A stretch of DNA of 64,000 bases. Source: Cyanobacteria bacterium UBA791. Its GTDB lineage: Bacteria > Cyanobacteriota > Vampirovibrionia > Gastranaerophilales > Gastranaerophilaceae. A model generated the notes under the pieces. That model did no database searches, had not been told where the DNA came from, and worked only from the letters and a program-made list of their open reading frames with translations. Shown here one piece after another: positions 45,371 to 53,320 of the stretch. The stretch is from contig DBIX01000028.1 of the NCBI GenBank assembly GCA_002297005.1, positions 8,965 through 72,964 of the forward strand, in the 5' to 3' direction. The translations under genes were made by a program, and so were the position numbers. Position 1 is the stretch's first letter. The number at the start of each line of letters is the position of its first letter.

Positions 45371-45916
45371 ATGGAAGAAGAAAGACTTGATTTAAGAATA
45401 AAAAATGAAGAGAGAATGGCTGAATATATTAGAAGTTCACAGCTTTGTTATAAGATAAATAACACAATGCCAAATACTGAAGAAAGTAAGAATTTGGTTA
45501 AAGAACTTTTTGGTGAAAATCTTGGCGAAAATACTGTGATAAATGCCCCTATTTTTGTAAATCTTGCAAATAAGGTTAAAATCGGTAATAACGTGGTTTT
45601 GATGAATGGTTTTCAATGTATGTCAGCTGGTGGACTTGTGATTGAAGATGATACAAAGATTTCTTTGAATTGCACTATTGCAACAAATAACCATGATTTT
45701 TATGATAGACCAGTTATTACGTGTAAACCTGTTCATATAAAGAAAAATGTTTGGATGGGCGTAAATGTTACTGTACTTCCTGGGGTTACTATTGGTGAAA
45801 ATGCAATCGTTGGAGCATGCTCTGTTGTGACAAAAGATGTTCCTGATAATGCAGTTGTTGTCGGAAACCCTGCAAAAGTAATAAAGTACTTGGATGCGGA
45901 AAAGTTTGAAAAATAG
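45371..45916 (+). CDS. Maltose/galactoside O-acetyltransferase-like protein (left-handed beta helix)
   Basis: A 181-residue hexapeptide-repeat acetyltransferase (LacA/Maa/NodL group): 'APIFVNLANKVKIGNNVVLMNGFQCMSAGGLVIEDDTKI', the catalytic His in 'ATNNHDFYDRP', and 'VWMGVNVTVLPGVTIGENAIVGACSVVTKDVPDNAVVVGNPAKVIK'. It transfers acetyl from acetyl-CoA to a sugar. The start is ATG 45371, nine bases after GAGG; an ATG 15 bases upstream overlaps that box. Confidence 0.93.
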   Translation: MEEERLDLRIKNEERMAEYIRSSQLCYKINNTMPNTEESKNLVKELFGENLGENTVINAPIFVNLANKVKIGNNVVLMNGFQCMSAGGLVIEDDTKISLNCTIATNNHDFYDRPVITCKPVHIKKNVWMGVNVTVLPGVTIGENAIVGACSVVTKDVPDNAVVVGNPAKVIKYLDAEKFEK

Positions 45917-45967
45917 TGTTTTAACTTTTAAAAGTAGTTATGTACGTGGACAACTGCTGGTTAAAAT

Positions 45968-47461
45968 TTAGTTATTATAATTTTCTAATTTATCATTGAT
46001 GTAGGCGATTGTGCGTGGGAAGAATTGTTGTAAATATTGATTTCGCTTTGCCAAATACATTTCTTGAGTATAACTATCACGTAAAGCATTAGTTTCAGCC
46101 ACAACTTCGGCTAAGTTTCCTTGTTTGCCTTTCAAAAAGTAGCCGATGTGGTTTCTTTGGGCATCAGGATATGCATTATTAAATGCTTTCTTTTCTTTGT
46201 TAAATATTTTTTGTAAGTCTTTGTCGTTATTGATAGAGCCTTTGTTTTTAAATGGGGAAGAACTTCTAAAATCAATAGCATGACCTGTTTCGTGAAGAAT
46301 AGTGAATGTCTCATTTATAGTTTTAAGTCTTTTTAATGCTGGTAAATACGAACTTTGGTTTCCATCACATTCAGCAATTGTTCTTACTGTATTATGTATT
46401 GCCATTAATTGGTCAGCAGGTAATTTTTGTAATAAATCTATCATTTTTGATTTATCACCTTCTATTACAACACCTTTGCCATCTTTTATATCGTCAAGTA
46501 ATGGCACAATAACGGCATCTTTACCTTTTTCTTGAATTGTAAATTTGTCTGGTTCAAAAGTTACGTCATAAACTTTATCACCGTTTTTTGTTCGAACCTT
46601 GTTTTCAGAAAGTCTTTCCATTGATCTGTTAAGGTTCATCAAAACATTACCTTTTTTGTCGGTGATTTTGTATTCTAATTTTTTATTTCCGTTTTGGTCA
46701 AATTCAAGATTGTACTGTGTACGAGTACCATCAAGTGAAGTCATATCCTTGTGAATGACATCTTTGCCGTTTTCTTTAAATCTTCTTGCGGTTGTGATAA
46801 CTTTTTCTGTTCCGTCAGGGTAAACGTATTTGTGGTCGTAAGCCCCAGTTACTTCTGAGTGAGTCATCATTTCTTTTCTTACGATGTTGTTGTTTTTATC
46901 TCTGACAATTCTAACCTCGTCAGTAACCTCGGGATTGTCATTATTTTTAGGCACTTCTTCACGAACTTTTGTTGTAGTGTTATTTCTGTAATCAATTGCT
47001 TTTTTTATGCGATAGGTTTTGCCGTTTTCCTTGTAATAATACAGTTTTTGTTCACCAATACGGTTCATTTCTTTGTCTAAATAAACAGAGTGTGTATTTA
47101 GTCCACCTGCATACGCTGTTATTTCAAATTCATTATTTGTCGAATATTCGCTTTTGTTGAAGGTTGTTGTAACGTGGTCGTTTTTGCGAGAACTGTACAT
47201 TTTTTGTAAACGTTTCTGTTCTTCGCAAACTTTCAATTTATGTTCGTAAGGTAATTTTTGGAAAGTTTTGTTGAATTCAAAGCCCTCGCCAAAGCCTGTA
47301 AATGATGGTGTAGTAGTGTTTTGTTTTATAGGGCTAGACGCAGTAGAAGATTTTGTAAAAGTATCAGCAATAAGCCCATTAATAATTTTAGGTTGAGGTG
47401 CAACCTTATTTAGAATGGGTTTATAAATATTTGCTATTTGATTTATTGAACTAATCTTCAT
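45968..47461 (-). CDS. HExxH protein family, paralogue D
   Basis: A 497-residue member of the same family. The N-terminal extension carries SFTG (residues 53-56). A beta-repeat region follows (for example 'DVIHKDMTSLDGTRTQYNLEFDQNGNKKLEYKITDKKGNVLMN'), then the zinc motif variant HETGHAID at about residue 390, and 'QGNLAEVVAETNAL' further on. It ends 'RNQYLQQFFPRTIAYI'. The upstream region has a TATAAT box and a 32-bp palindrome. Predicted zinc protease; substrate unknown. Confidence 0.7.
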   Translation of the reverse strand: MKISSINQIANIYKPILNKVAPQPKIINGLIADTFTKSSTASSPIKQNTTTPSFTGFGEGFEFNKTFQKLPYEHKLKVCEEQKRLQKMYSSRKNDHVTTTFNKSEYSTNNEFEITAYAGGLNTHSVYLDKEMNRIGEQKLYYYKENGKTYRIKKAIDYRNNTTTKVREEVPKNNDNPEVTDEVRIVRDKNNNIVRKEMMTHSEVTGAYDHKYVYPDGTEKVITTARRFKENGKDVIHKDMTSLDGTRTQYNLEFDQNGNKKLEYKITDKKGNVLMNLNRSMERLSENKVRTKNGDKVYDVTFEPDKFTIQEKGKDAVIVPLLDDIKDGKGVVIEGDKSKMIDLLQKLPADQLMAIHNTVRTIAECDGNQSSYLPALKRLKTINETFTILHETGHAIDFRSSSPFKNKGSINNDKDLQKIFNKEKKAFNNAYPDAQRNHIGYFLKGKQGNLAEVVAETNALRDSYTQEMYLAKRNQYLQQFFPRTIAYINDKLENYNN

Positions 47462-47522
47462 TAAATAAACACTACCTTACGCAGAACAAAAGTTTGCTAA
47501 AACATGGAAATTGCTTTATTTT

Positions 47523-47554
47523 GCTAGAATGTTTACAAATGTAAATATTCTAGC
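47523..47554. promoter_or_regulatory. 32-bp palindrome downstream of the paralogue D -10 box
   Basis: GCTAGAATGTTTACA is mirrored by TGTAAATATTCTAGC with a two-base centre (14 of 15 positions pair). On the minus strand a TATAAT box (47564-47559) ends four bases before it, so the palindrome covers the expected transcription start of the HExxH gene at 47461. No T-run follows, which argues for an operator or leader structure rather than a terminator. Confidence 0.6.
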
Positions 47555-47596
47555 ATTAATTATACAAGGCGGACAAATAGAAATTTTAGCAATAAA

Positions 47597-47630
47597 AAAG
47601 GCTCTTGAGAAAACCTCAAAAAGCCTTTTA
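47597..47630. terminator. Terminator-like hairpin at the old island edge
   Basis: AAAAGGCT and TTGAG pair with CTCAA and AGCCTTTT around an AAAAC loop with small bulges. A degenerate sequence resembling a tRNA 3' end (47634-47656) follows, as if this were an older, decayed copy of the tRNA end plus terminator unit seen at 47724-47804. Confidence 0.5.
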
Positions 47631-47723
47631 TCTAAATAGTTGAGGGAGTTGGACTTTCGGAGTTTATGATGAAACCGTGGCTTGTCCACATGGGGTTCAA
47701 ATCCAGCAGAATTTGTCACAAAA

Positions 47724-47750
47724 AAAAGAGATGAATAAATCATCTCTTTT
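47724..47750 (-). terminator. Terminator of the (displaced) tRNA-Met gene
   Basis: A perfect 11-bp stem (AAAAGAGATGA/TCATCTCTTTT, ATAAA loop) followed on the minus strand by a long T-run. It directly follows the tRNA 3'-end sequence of the left attachment site, so it is the original terminator of the host tRNA gene. Confidence 0.75.
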
Positions 47751-47753
47751 GTC

Positions 47754-47804
47754 TAAATGGTTGCGGGAGCTGGATTTGAACCAACGACCTTCGGGTTATG
47801 AGGA
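47754..47804 (-). repeat. Attachment site attL (3' half of a CAT-anticodon tRNA)
   Basis: Fifty-one bases are identical to 60273-60323. Read on the minus strand they hold a CTCATAA anticodon loop, the 3' anticodon stem CCCGA, variable loop AGGTC, T-arm GTTGG-TTCAAAT-CCAGC, acceptor TCCCGCA and ACCA: the 3' half of elongator tRNA-Met (or CAT-anticodon Ile). The 5' half is missing at both copies. Confidence 0.9.
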
Positions 47805-47847
47805 GCAAAACGCCCTATTTTCAACGCTTTTCACTTGTAACCATAAT

Positions 47848-47940
47848 TTATCAGAACTAATCAGAATTCTTTGTTTGCAAATCTTTTAGACAAATTAACC
47901 TTATCAGAAGTTTTTACCTTTTATCACAAATTATCAGAAC
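47848..47940 (+). repeat. Repeated TTATCAGAA motifs near attL (candidate integrase arm sites)
   Basis: TTATCAGAAC at 47848-47857 is followed by AATCAGAA, then TTATCAGAAG at 47901-47910 and TTATCAGAAC at 47931-47940, with a variant TTATCACAAA between. TTTGCAACTTTTTTG just beyond (from about 47943) is repeated near the right end (about 60198-60212). Direct repeats close to the core fit arm-type binding sites of a tyrosine integrase. The 48.0-48.2 kb stretch before the methyltransferase holds nothing else recognisable. Confidence 0.5.
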
Positions 47941-48200
47941 TTTTGCAACTTTTTTGTAACCGGTTGCAGATTAAAATACCTCCTTTTTATAATAACAAGC
48001 CACCCCCTACGAGGGTAAAATATAAGATTGTATTGTTTTCAAGAGCTAGAAAAACTTCCGGCTAAATTTTGAAAATTGAAAGCTAATTATATGACAAAAT
48101 CTTAATGAAAAGCCTTAATAAACATTGACTTTGATGTAAACTTTTGTTAAGATTCCTCTATGATATATCATCAAATACTAGTAGTTGAGGTTAAGAATAG

Positions 48201-49328
48201 ATGCGTATAGTAGATTTATTTTCAGGTGCAGGTGGCTTAACCTTTGGATTTTATTATAAATTAATAGATGGACAATTCATTAAAAACGACAATTGTGAGA
48301 TTGTTTTTGCAAATGAATGGGATAAAGCTGCTGCGGAGGCTTTTAAAAAGAATTTTCCTACTATAAATATGATAAATAAGGATATTAAAACCTTAACAGA
48401 AGAAGAAATAAAAGCTAATATCCTTGATAAAGAAGTTGATTTAATCATAGGCGGCCCTCCTTGTCAATCTTATAGTACCATTGGTAGACGAAAATATGAT
48501 GATAAAGCAAAAATGTATCATGAATATTATAGATTACTTTCAATAATAAAACCCAAAATGTTTTTGTTTGAAAATGTTAAAGGAATGTTATCAATGAAAA
48601 ACCCTGAAGGGGGAAAAGTAATTGAAGACATTAAAGAAAAGTTTAAATACATAAATTATGATATAGATTTTAAAGTCTTAGATGCTGCTGATTACGGAGT
48701 ACCACAACATAGAGAACGTGTTTTTATTATTGGATGTAGAAAAGATTTAAATATTAATTGGTCTTTTGATAATATTGAAAAATCTAAAAAACAAATTTCA
48801 ATAAAGCAGGCCATTAATGATTTACCATCAGTTTCAGCAGGAACTGATGTAACTTCATATAAAGGTAAACAGCCTACAAATGCTTATCAAAAATTAATGC
48901 GTAATCATGCAAAACATATATCTTGCCATTTTTCACCAGTATATGGAGAAAAAATTCAAACAATTATAAATCATGTAATTCAAGGTAAAGGTAAAAATTA
49001 CATTAATGAATTGGTTGATAAAGGTATAATACCTGAAGCATTTCGTTTAACCTCAGGATATGATAATACATATGGTAGATTGATTGAAAATCAACCAAGT
49101 ACAACAATAACAAATAATATGTCGACGCCTTCAGGCTTGAGATGTATTCATTATAGCGAGAATAGAGCTTTAACACCAAGAGAAGGTGCGAGAATACAAT
49201 CATTCCCTGATTGGTTTGAATTCGTTGGAACCAAAAAAGATATAACAACTCAAATTGGAAATGCTGTACCTCCTTTGCTAGCAATGAAAATAGCAACGCA
49301 AATTGAAAAAGTTTTATGTGAGGTTTAA
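48201..49328 (+). CDS. C5 DNA-cytosine methyltransferase (orphan within the element)
   Basis: A 375-residue C5 methyltransferase with motif I 'DLFSGAGGLTFGF', motif IV 'GGPPCQSYS' (catalytic Cys88), motif VI 'ENVKGM', motif VIII 'QHRERVFIIG' and motif X 'QIGNAVPP'. The target recognition domain lies around residues 190-300. It would methylate cytosine in a specific DNA site. No restriction nuclease is next to it inside the element; the two-ATPase protein starts one base after its stop. A GAGGTTAAGAATAG stretch precedes the ATG. Confidence 0.95.
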   Translation: MRIVDLFSGAGGLTFGFYYKLIDGQFIKNDNCEIVFANEWDKAAAEAFKKNFPTINMINKDIKTLTEEEIKANILDKEVDLIIGGPPCQSYSTIGRRKYDDKAKMYHEYYRLLSIIKPKMFLFENVKGMLSMKNPEGGKVIEDIKEKFKYINYDIDFKVLDAADYGVPQHRERVFIIGCRKDLNINWSFDNIEKSKKQISIKQAINDLPSVSAGTDVTSYKGKQPTNAYQKLMRNHAKHISCHFSPVYGEKIQTIINHVIQGKGKNYINELVDKGIIPEAFRLTSGYDNTYGRLIENQPSTTITNNMSTPSGLRCIHYSENRALTPREGARIQSFPDWFEFVGTKKDITTQIGNAVPPLLAMKIATQIEKVLCEV

Positions 49329-49329
49329 A

Positions 49330-51516
49330 ATGGCTAATACAGAAAATTCTATTGAATTTAATTTTTCATATTATGCACTAAAACTTTTAGGTAAAAATCT
49401 ATACAGTAATTCTTGGAGTGCCATTTCTGAACTAGTGGCGAATGGTTTAGATGCTCAAGCTAGTTCTGTAAAATTATTTATCAATATGTCAGATAAAGAA
49501 CATTCTACTATTGAAATTTTGGATAATGGCTCAGGCATGAGTTATGATGATTTAGCTAATAAATATGTATTTATGGGAAAAAACAAACGTGATGATTTAT
49601 CAGAAGAACTTAAAAACTCAGTAATGGGGCGTAAAGGTATCGGTAAACTAGCTGCATTATTTTTATCAAAAAAATATTTTATTATTACTAAAACAACCGA
49701 AAATGATGAAACTTCTTGGTATTTAGATTCAAAAAATGCAGATGATTCCTCTATACCAACATTAGAAAGATGTAACGTAAAAGATGCAAATATAGAAACT
49801 CTTGATATTTGGAATACATATAAATCAGGAACCTTAATTAAATTGACTGATGTTGATTTAACGGGTATAGGTTATTATAAATTAGAAGGGCTAAAAGCAA
49901 GATTGGCAAACTTCTTTTTGACGGATTCATTAAGAAGTTCTATTGAAGTTTGTGTGCTAAATAACAAAACAGATATAATACATTTTGAACCAGTCAAGAA
50001 AGAAATAGCATTTAAAAATATGTATTTGTTATTTTCTGATAATGAATCTAACGCAAATAAACAAATTGGTGATACGGTTGTTGTTGGAAAAACACAATAT
50101 CCAGAAGTAGCAGAAAAACCTAGAAATGTAAAAATATTAACAGAGTCAGAATTTCCAAACATAAAAGGAAAGCGGATATTAACATTAAAAGATGGTATAA
50201 CTCAAGCCAATATAAAATATGAAATGACAGGCTGGATTGGCTTACACACATCAATAGAAAATAAATATGCAAATTTAAATGATGATAGATATTTAAAAAA
50301 TGAAGTTTTTAATCCTAATCAACTCCGTTTATATGTAAGAAAGAAATTAGCTGTAGAAAACTTTTTAGATATACTTAAAAATACTCAAGCTTTTTCTAAT
50401 TATATTGAAGGTGAAATTAGTTTTGATATTTTAGATGATGACCGATTTGAAGATATAGCAACAACAAACCGTCAAAGTTTAGTAACTGATGATGAACGAG
50501 TAAAACTACTTATTGAAATTCTAAATCCTATTGTAGGGAAGATGATACGTGAACGTGTAAAATTAGGTCAAGAAGTAAAAGAAGAAGAAGATGCAATTGA
50601 ATCTGAGATAATACGACAAAGAGAAGAACAAGAAAGATTGCAAGAGGAAGCAAGAATAGCCGCAGAAAAACAAGCGGAAAAAGAAAAAAAAGCAAAAGAA
50701 GAAGCCGAACTAGAAAAAGCTAAAGAGAAGGATAGACGCAAAAAAGCAGAAGAAGATGCAAAAAAAGCAAAAGAGGCTCAAGAAGCTGCAGAAGCAAATT
50801 TAGAAAGTGAAACTAGGAGAGCAAACTTTTTAGAGAACCAAAATGAGCCTGATAAAGTTCTAGATGCACTAATTACACATATAATTAAACAATTAGCAGG
50901 TGGAATTGAAAATGATGTTAATTCAATCATTGCAATGTACTATGAAAATACAGATAGTGTCTCAAAAGAAGATTTGATAGATGTTTTAGAAGCGGCTTCT
51001 TTTGATATGGCTCTAATGAAACAGGCTGCAAAAGTCTCATTAATAGCCAATTTTAATTTAAAAGAGAACAAAGTTAGAACAGATTTATATGGTTTTATTG
51101 AAGATTATATAAATCAGGTAGCTCTGAAAAATCTAAATAGAAATTTAAAAATTAGATTTATTAACAATGATAAACTAATTCACAATATTGTATTTTCTCC
51201 ATTTGAAATATGCTTATTTATGGTCAATATTATTGATAATACTATTAAATATAAATCGAGTGAAAGGCCTTGTGAATTAGAAGTAATATGTAAAAAAAAC
51301 AAAATTATATTTAAAAATAATGGTATACCTTTGAAAGCGGGAATAGAAAAACACCGTTTTTTTAAACAAGGATTTACAACTTGCGAGGACATAAGTTCTG
51401 GTTTAGGATTATATCATTGCATGAATATTGCAAAAAATATTAAAGCAAATTTAGATATTGAAAATAATGAAGATTATGGAATTAAATTAATATTGGAGTT
51501 GTCAAATGAAGACTAA
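49330..51516 (+). CDS. Two-ATPase protein: MORC/HSP90-like GHKL domain plus histidine-kinase-like domain
   Basis: ATG 49330 follows the methyltransferase stop by one base, with a GAGG box inside that gene, giving 728 residues. N-terminal GHKL ATPase: ELVANGLDAQ (Glu34, Asn38, Asp41), DNGSGM (65-70) and GRKGIGK (100-106), as in MutL/HSP90/MORC proteins. A long Glu/Lys/Ala coiled coil (about 415-500) follows. Then comes a kinase-like part with a candidate phospho-acceptor His517 in 'ITHIIKQLAGGIEND' and a second GHKL domain: 'NIIDNTIKY' (N box), 'FKNNG' (G1), 'SSGLGLYHC' (G2). It probably senses something through the first domain and signals to the receiver protein encoded next. Confidence 0.85.
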   Translation: MANTENSIEFNFSYYALKLLGKNLYSNSWSAISELVANGLDAQASSVKLFINMSDKEHSTIEILDNGSGMSYDDLANKYVFMGKNKRDDLSEELKNSVMGRKGIGKLAALFLSKKYFIITKTTENDETSWYLDSKNADDSSIPTLERCNVKDANIETLDIWNTYKSGTLIKLTDVDLTGIGYYKLEGLKARLANFFLTDSLRSSIEVCVLNNKTDIIHFEPVKKEIAFKNMYLLFSDNESNANKQIGDTVVVGKTQYPEVAEKPRNVKILTESEFPNIKGKRILTLKDGITQANIKYEMTGWIGLHTSIENKYANLNDDRYLKNEVFNPNQLRLYVRKKLAVENFLDILKNTQAFSNYIEGEISFDILDDDRFEDIATTNRQSLVTDDERVKLLIEILNPIVGKMIRERVKLGQEVKEEEDAIESEIIRQREEQERLQEEARIAAEKQAEKEKKAKEEAELEKAKEKDRRKKAEEDAKKAKEAQEAAEANLESETRRANFLENQNEPDKVLDALITHIIKQLAGGIENDVNSIIAMYYENTDSVSKEDLIDVLEAASFDMALMKQAAKVSLIANFNLKENKVRTDLYGFIEDYINQVALKNLNRNLKIRFINNDKLIHNIVFSPFEICLFMVNIIDNTIKYKSSERPCELEVICKKNKIIFKNNGIPLKAGIEKHRFFKQGFTTCEDISSGLGLYHCMNIAKNIKANLDIENNEDYGIKLILELSNED

Positions 51517-52465
51517 TTATAAAATGCTATGGATTGATGATAATTTTAAGACATTACGCGGAGATAAAAGAAAATTCGAAAATTATTTTAAAAGACATGG
51601 TATAACATTTGAGCCAATAGAAATAGAACAAAATCCTGATGAAAAAGTGGTTGAGAATGGAAGATTTTTAAATGCTGTTAATGATATAGAATTAGATGTA
51701 GTATTAATTGATTTTAATATGTCGGGAGAAACAGGTGCAGATATTATAAATCACATAAGAAAAAATATGCATCATTACCATATTCCAATATTATTTTACT
51801 CTGGAGATGGACCTCAAAAAATACAAGAAATAATTTTTAAGGCTAATGCAACAGACAAATTCAATATTTCCGACGGAATTTATTTTTGCGATAGAGAAGA
51901 TATTTTCCGTAAAACCCAGAGTATATTAGATTCCTTAATCAAGAAAGAGGAACAACCACAACGAGTAAGAGGATTATTGATGGATAGGGTTAGTGAAATT
52001 GATGCTCAAATTCTAAAAGTATTAAACTCTGATATTCTTGAACAATTAACAGAAGAACAAGCAAACCAAATAAAACAAAAATTCGTTTTAGATAAGATAA
52101 AAAAGAAGGAAAATCACAACCATTCTTTACTAGAAAATCTTGAGCATAATTCTCTAAAAGAAATAATCCAATACATTATTAATAAGCCTTGTCAATTTGA
52201 TTCTCACCTACGTGCAGAATTACTACGAAATATTTATAAAATTGTAGATAAAGAGAAAGGTGAAATCTTATCAAGTTTTTATAATGATATAGGTCAAGAA
52301 GAAAAATGTCTTAGCAAATTAAGAAATGATTATGCTCATCAAACTGAAAAAGAAATTGGAGATTCGCATACTGCAACTAGATGTAAATATATAAGAGAAG
52401 AAACTCAAAAACATCTGAGAAATCTTTCTGAAGAACAATTTATTCAAACCAATATTCAAGCATAA
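51506..52465 (+). CDS. Receiver domain joined to a HEPN-like RX4H domain
   Basis: A 319-residue protein whose ATG overlaps the upstream gene by 11 bases, with a GGAG box. N-terminal receiver: acidic pocket 'LWIDDN' (Asp11, Asp12), phospho-acceptor Asp69 in 'VVLIDFNMSG', Ser99 in 'ILFYSGDG'. The conserved Lys is not clear. The C-terminal half is all-helical and contains KLRNDYAHQ, an RX4H motif (Arg273, His278) typical of HEPN ribonucleases, close to the C-terminus. I infer a response regulator whose output could be RNA cleavage. The helical domain is not recognised as a named family. Confidence 0.75.
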   Translation: MKTNYKMLWIDDNFKTLRGDKRKFENYFKRHGITFEPIEIEQNPDEKVVENGRFLNAVNDIELDVVLIDFNMSGETGADIINHIRKNMHHYHIPILFYSGDGPQKIQEIIFKANATDKFNISDGIYFCDREDIFRKTQSILDSLIKKEEQPQRVRGLLMDRVSEIDAQILKVLNSDILEQLTEEQANQIKQKFVLDKIKKKENHNHSLLENLEHNSLKEIIQYIINKPCQFDSHLRAELLRNIYKIVDKEKGEILSSFYNDIGQEEKCLSKLRNDYAHQTEKEIGDSHTATRCKYIREETQKHLRNLSEEQFIQTNIQA

Positions 52466-52538
52466 TTGCAACAATTTTTTAGGTTAACACGTACTTTTTC
52501 ATACCTTCTCGATATATTTATTGAGGAGGTATTGAGTT

Positions 52539-52730
52539 TTGCAAATAAAAATAATTAGAAACAAAATTAAATGTAAACGTTGTGGCGAGGTTATTGAATC
52601 TGAAAGTAGGCATGATTTTAAATTTTGTGCCTGTGGCAAAGTTGCGATTGATGGTGGGCTTTTTTATCTCAAAAGGTCTGGCAATCCTAATGATTGGATA
52701 GAATTAAGTGAAATAATAGAACTTGATTAA
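52539..52730 (+). CDS. Small zinc-finger-like protein (DUF7695-like)
   Basis: A 63-residue protein starting at TTG 52539, about ten bases after a strong GAGGAGG. It has two cysteine pairs (CKRCGE and CACGK) and the conserved-looking 'SESRHDFKFCACGKVAIDGGLFYLKRSGNPNDW'. Similar small proteins are frequent in phages and mobile DNA; I recall them as DUF7695. Function unknown, probably metal-binding. Confidence 0.7.
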   Translation: MQIKIIRNKIKCKRCGEVIESESRHDFKFCACGKVAIDGGLFYLKRSGNPNDWIELSEIIELD

Positions 52731-52791
52731 ATTTAGCCCTATATCCATAAGTAACGGGCTAGTTAGGTATATTATTTTATAAGGAGGAAGA

Positions 52792-52986
52792 ATGAAAAGT
52801 CTTGAAACGAGAGTCGAGCAAGTTCAAAAATTATTGGGTGAAGTTAGAGCATTGGTAAAAATATGTGCCCTAGCGACAGATTCCTGTATTACTGATAGTG
52901 ATTTACAATTAAAGGACAACAGACTTCTATATAGCATTGCGAAACATAAACTCTTTACTCATAAATATAGAGCATATCCTAGATAG
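52792..52986 (+). CDS. Small protein of unknown function
   Basis: A 64-residue protein with a strong AAGGAGGAAG box before the ATG. The first half is an amphipathic helix (VEQVQKLLGEVRALVKICALA); the end is basic. It abuts the 3' end of the divergently oriented XRE gene. I recognise no family. The good ribosome-binding site and position inside the element support a real gene. Confidence 0.5.
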   Translation: MKSLETRVEQVQKLLGEVRALVKICALATDSCITDSDLQLKDNRLLYSIAKHKLFTHKYRAYPR

Positions 52987-53238
52987 TTAAAGAGTTTCAA
53001 AAAATTGAGCAAGGCTTATGTTGAACGCTTTAGCCAATTTGAAGATTTTATCAACGCTCGTGTTTCTTTCTCCTCGCTCAACCATTCCGATAAAATTTGT
53101 AGAAAGCCCAATCCTTTCAGCTAATTCAGATTGAGTTAAATTATTCTTCTTTCTTAACTCTTGAATACGCGAACCAAAGGTTTTTAAATTCTTTTTTGCT
53201 TCTTCAGAATTTCTATCAAAATCGTTCATCAAAGACAT
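52987..53238 (-). CDS. XRE-family repressor-like regulator
   Basis: An 83-residue helix-turn-helix protein: 'RIQELRKKNNLTQSELAERIGLSTNFIGMVERGERNTSVDKIFKLAKAFNISLAQFFE', the standard phage-repressor HTH. It is the only minus-strand gene inside the element, as expected for a regulator facing the rest of the element. A short palindromic TTAC-TTAT-GTAA (about 53244-53257) in its upstream region may be an operator for itself and the divergent WG-repeat gene. Confidence 0.88.
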   Translation of the reverse strand: MSLMNDFDRNSEEAKKNLKTFGSRIQELRKKNNLTQSELAERIGLSTNFIGMVERGERNTSVDKIFKLAKAFNISLAQFFETL

Positions 53239-53320
53239 TATGATTGCTTACTTATGTAAATAAAACAAACCCACCGTGTTATTTTGATTTTTTTGTTGTA
53301 TATTATCTCTAGAGGTTAAT

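Noticed and set aside
47597..47656. A third full attachment site
   Set aside because: Only a short, mismatched stretch resembles the tRNA 3' end, so it is not claimed as a functional site, only as a possible decayed remnant.
47634..47715. Possible intact tRNA gene on the plus strand (contains GGGGTTCAAATCCAGCAG)
   Set aside because: No acceptor pairing, D-arm or proper T-stem can be formed. It looks like decayed tRNA-end sequence, not a functional gene.
48201..49328. Treating the methyltransferase as half of a standard type II system with an adjacent nuclease
   Set aside because: No PD-(D/E)xK, HNH or GIY-YIG nuclease gene is next to it inside the element. Its operon partners are ATPase and receiver proteins.
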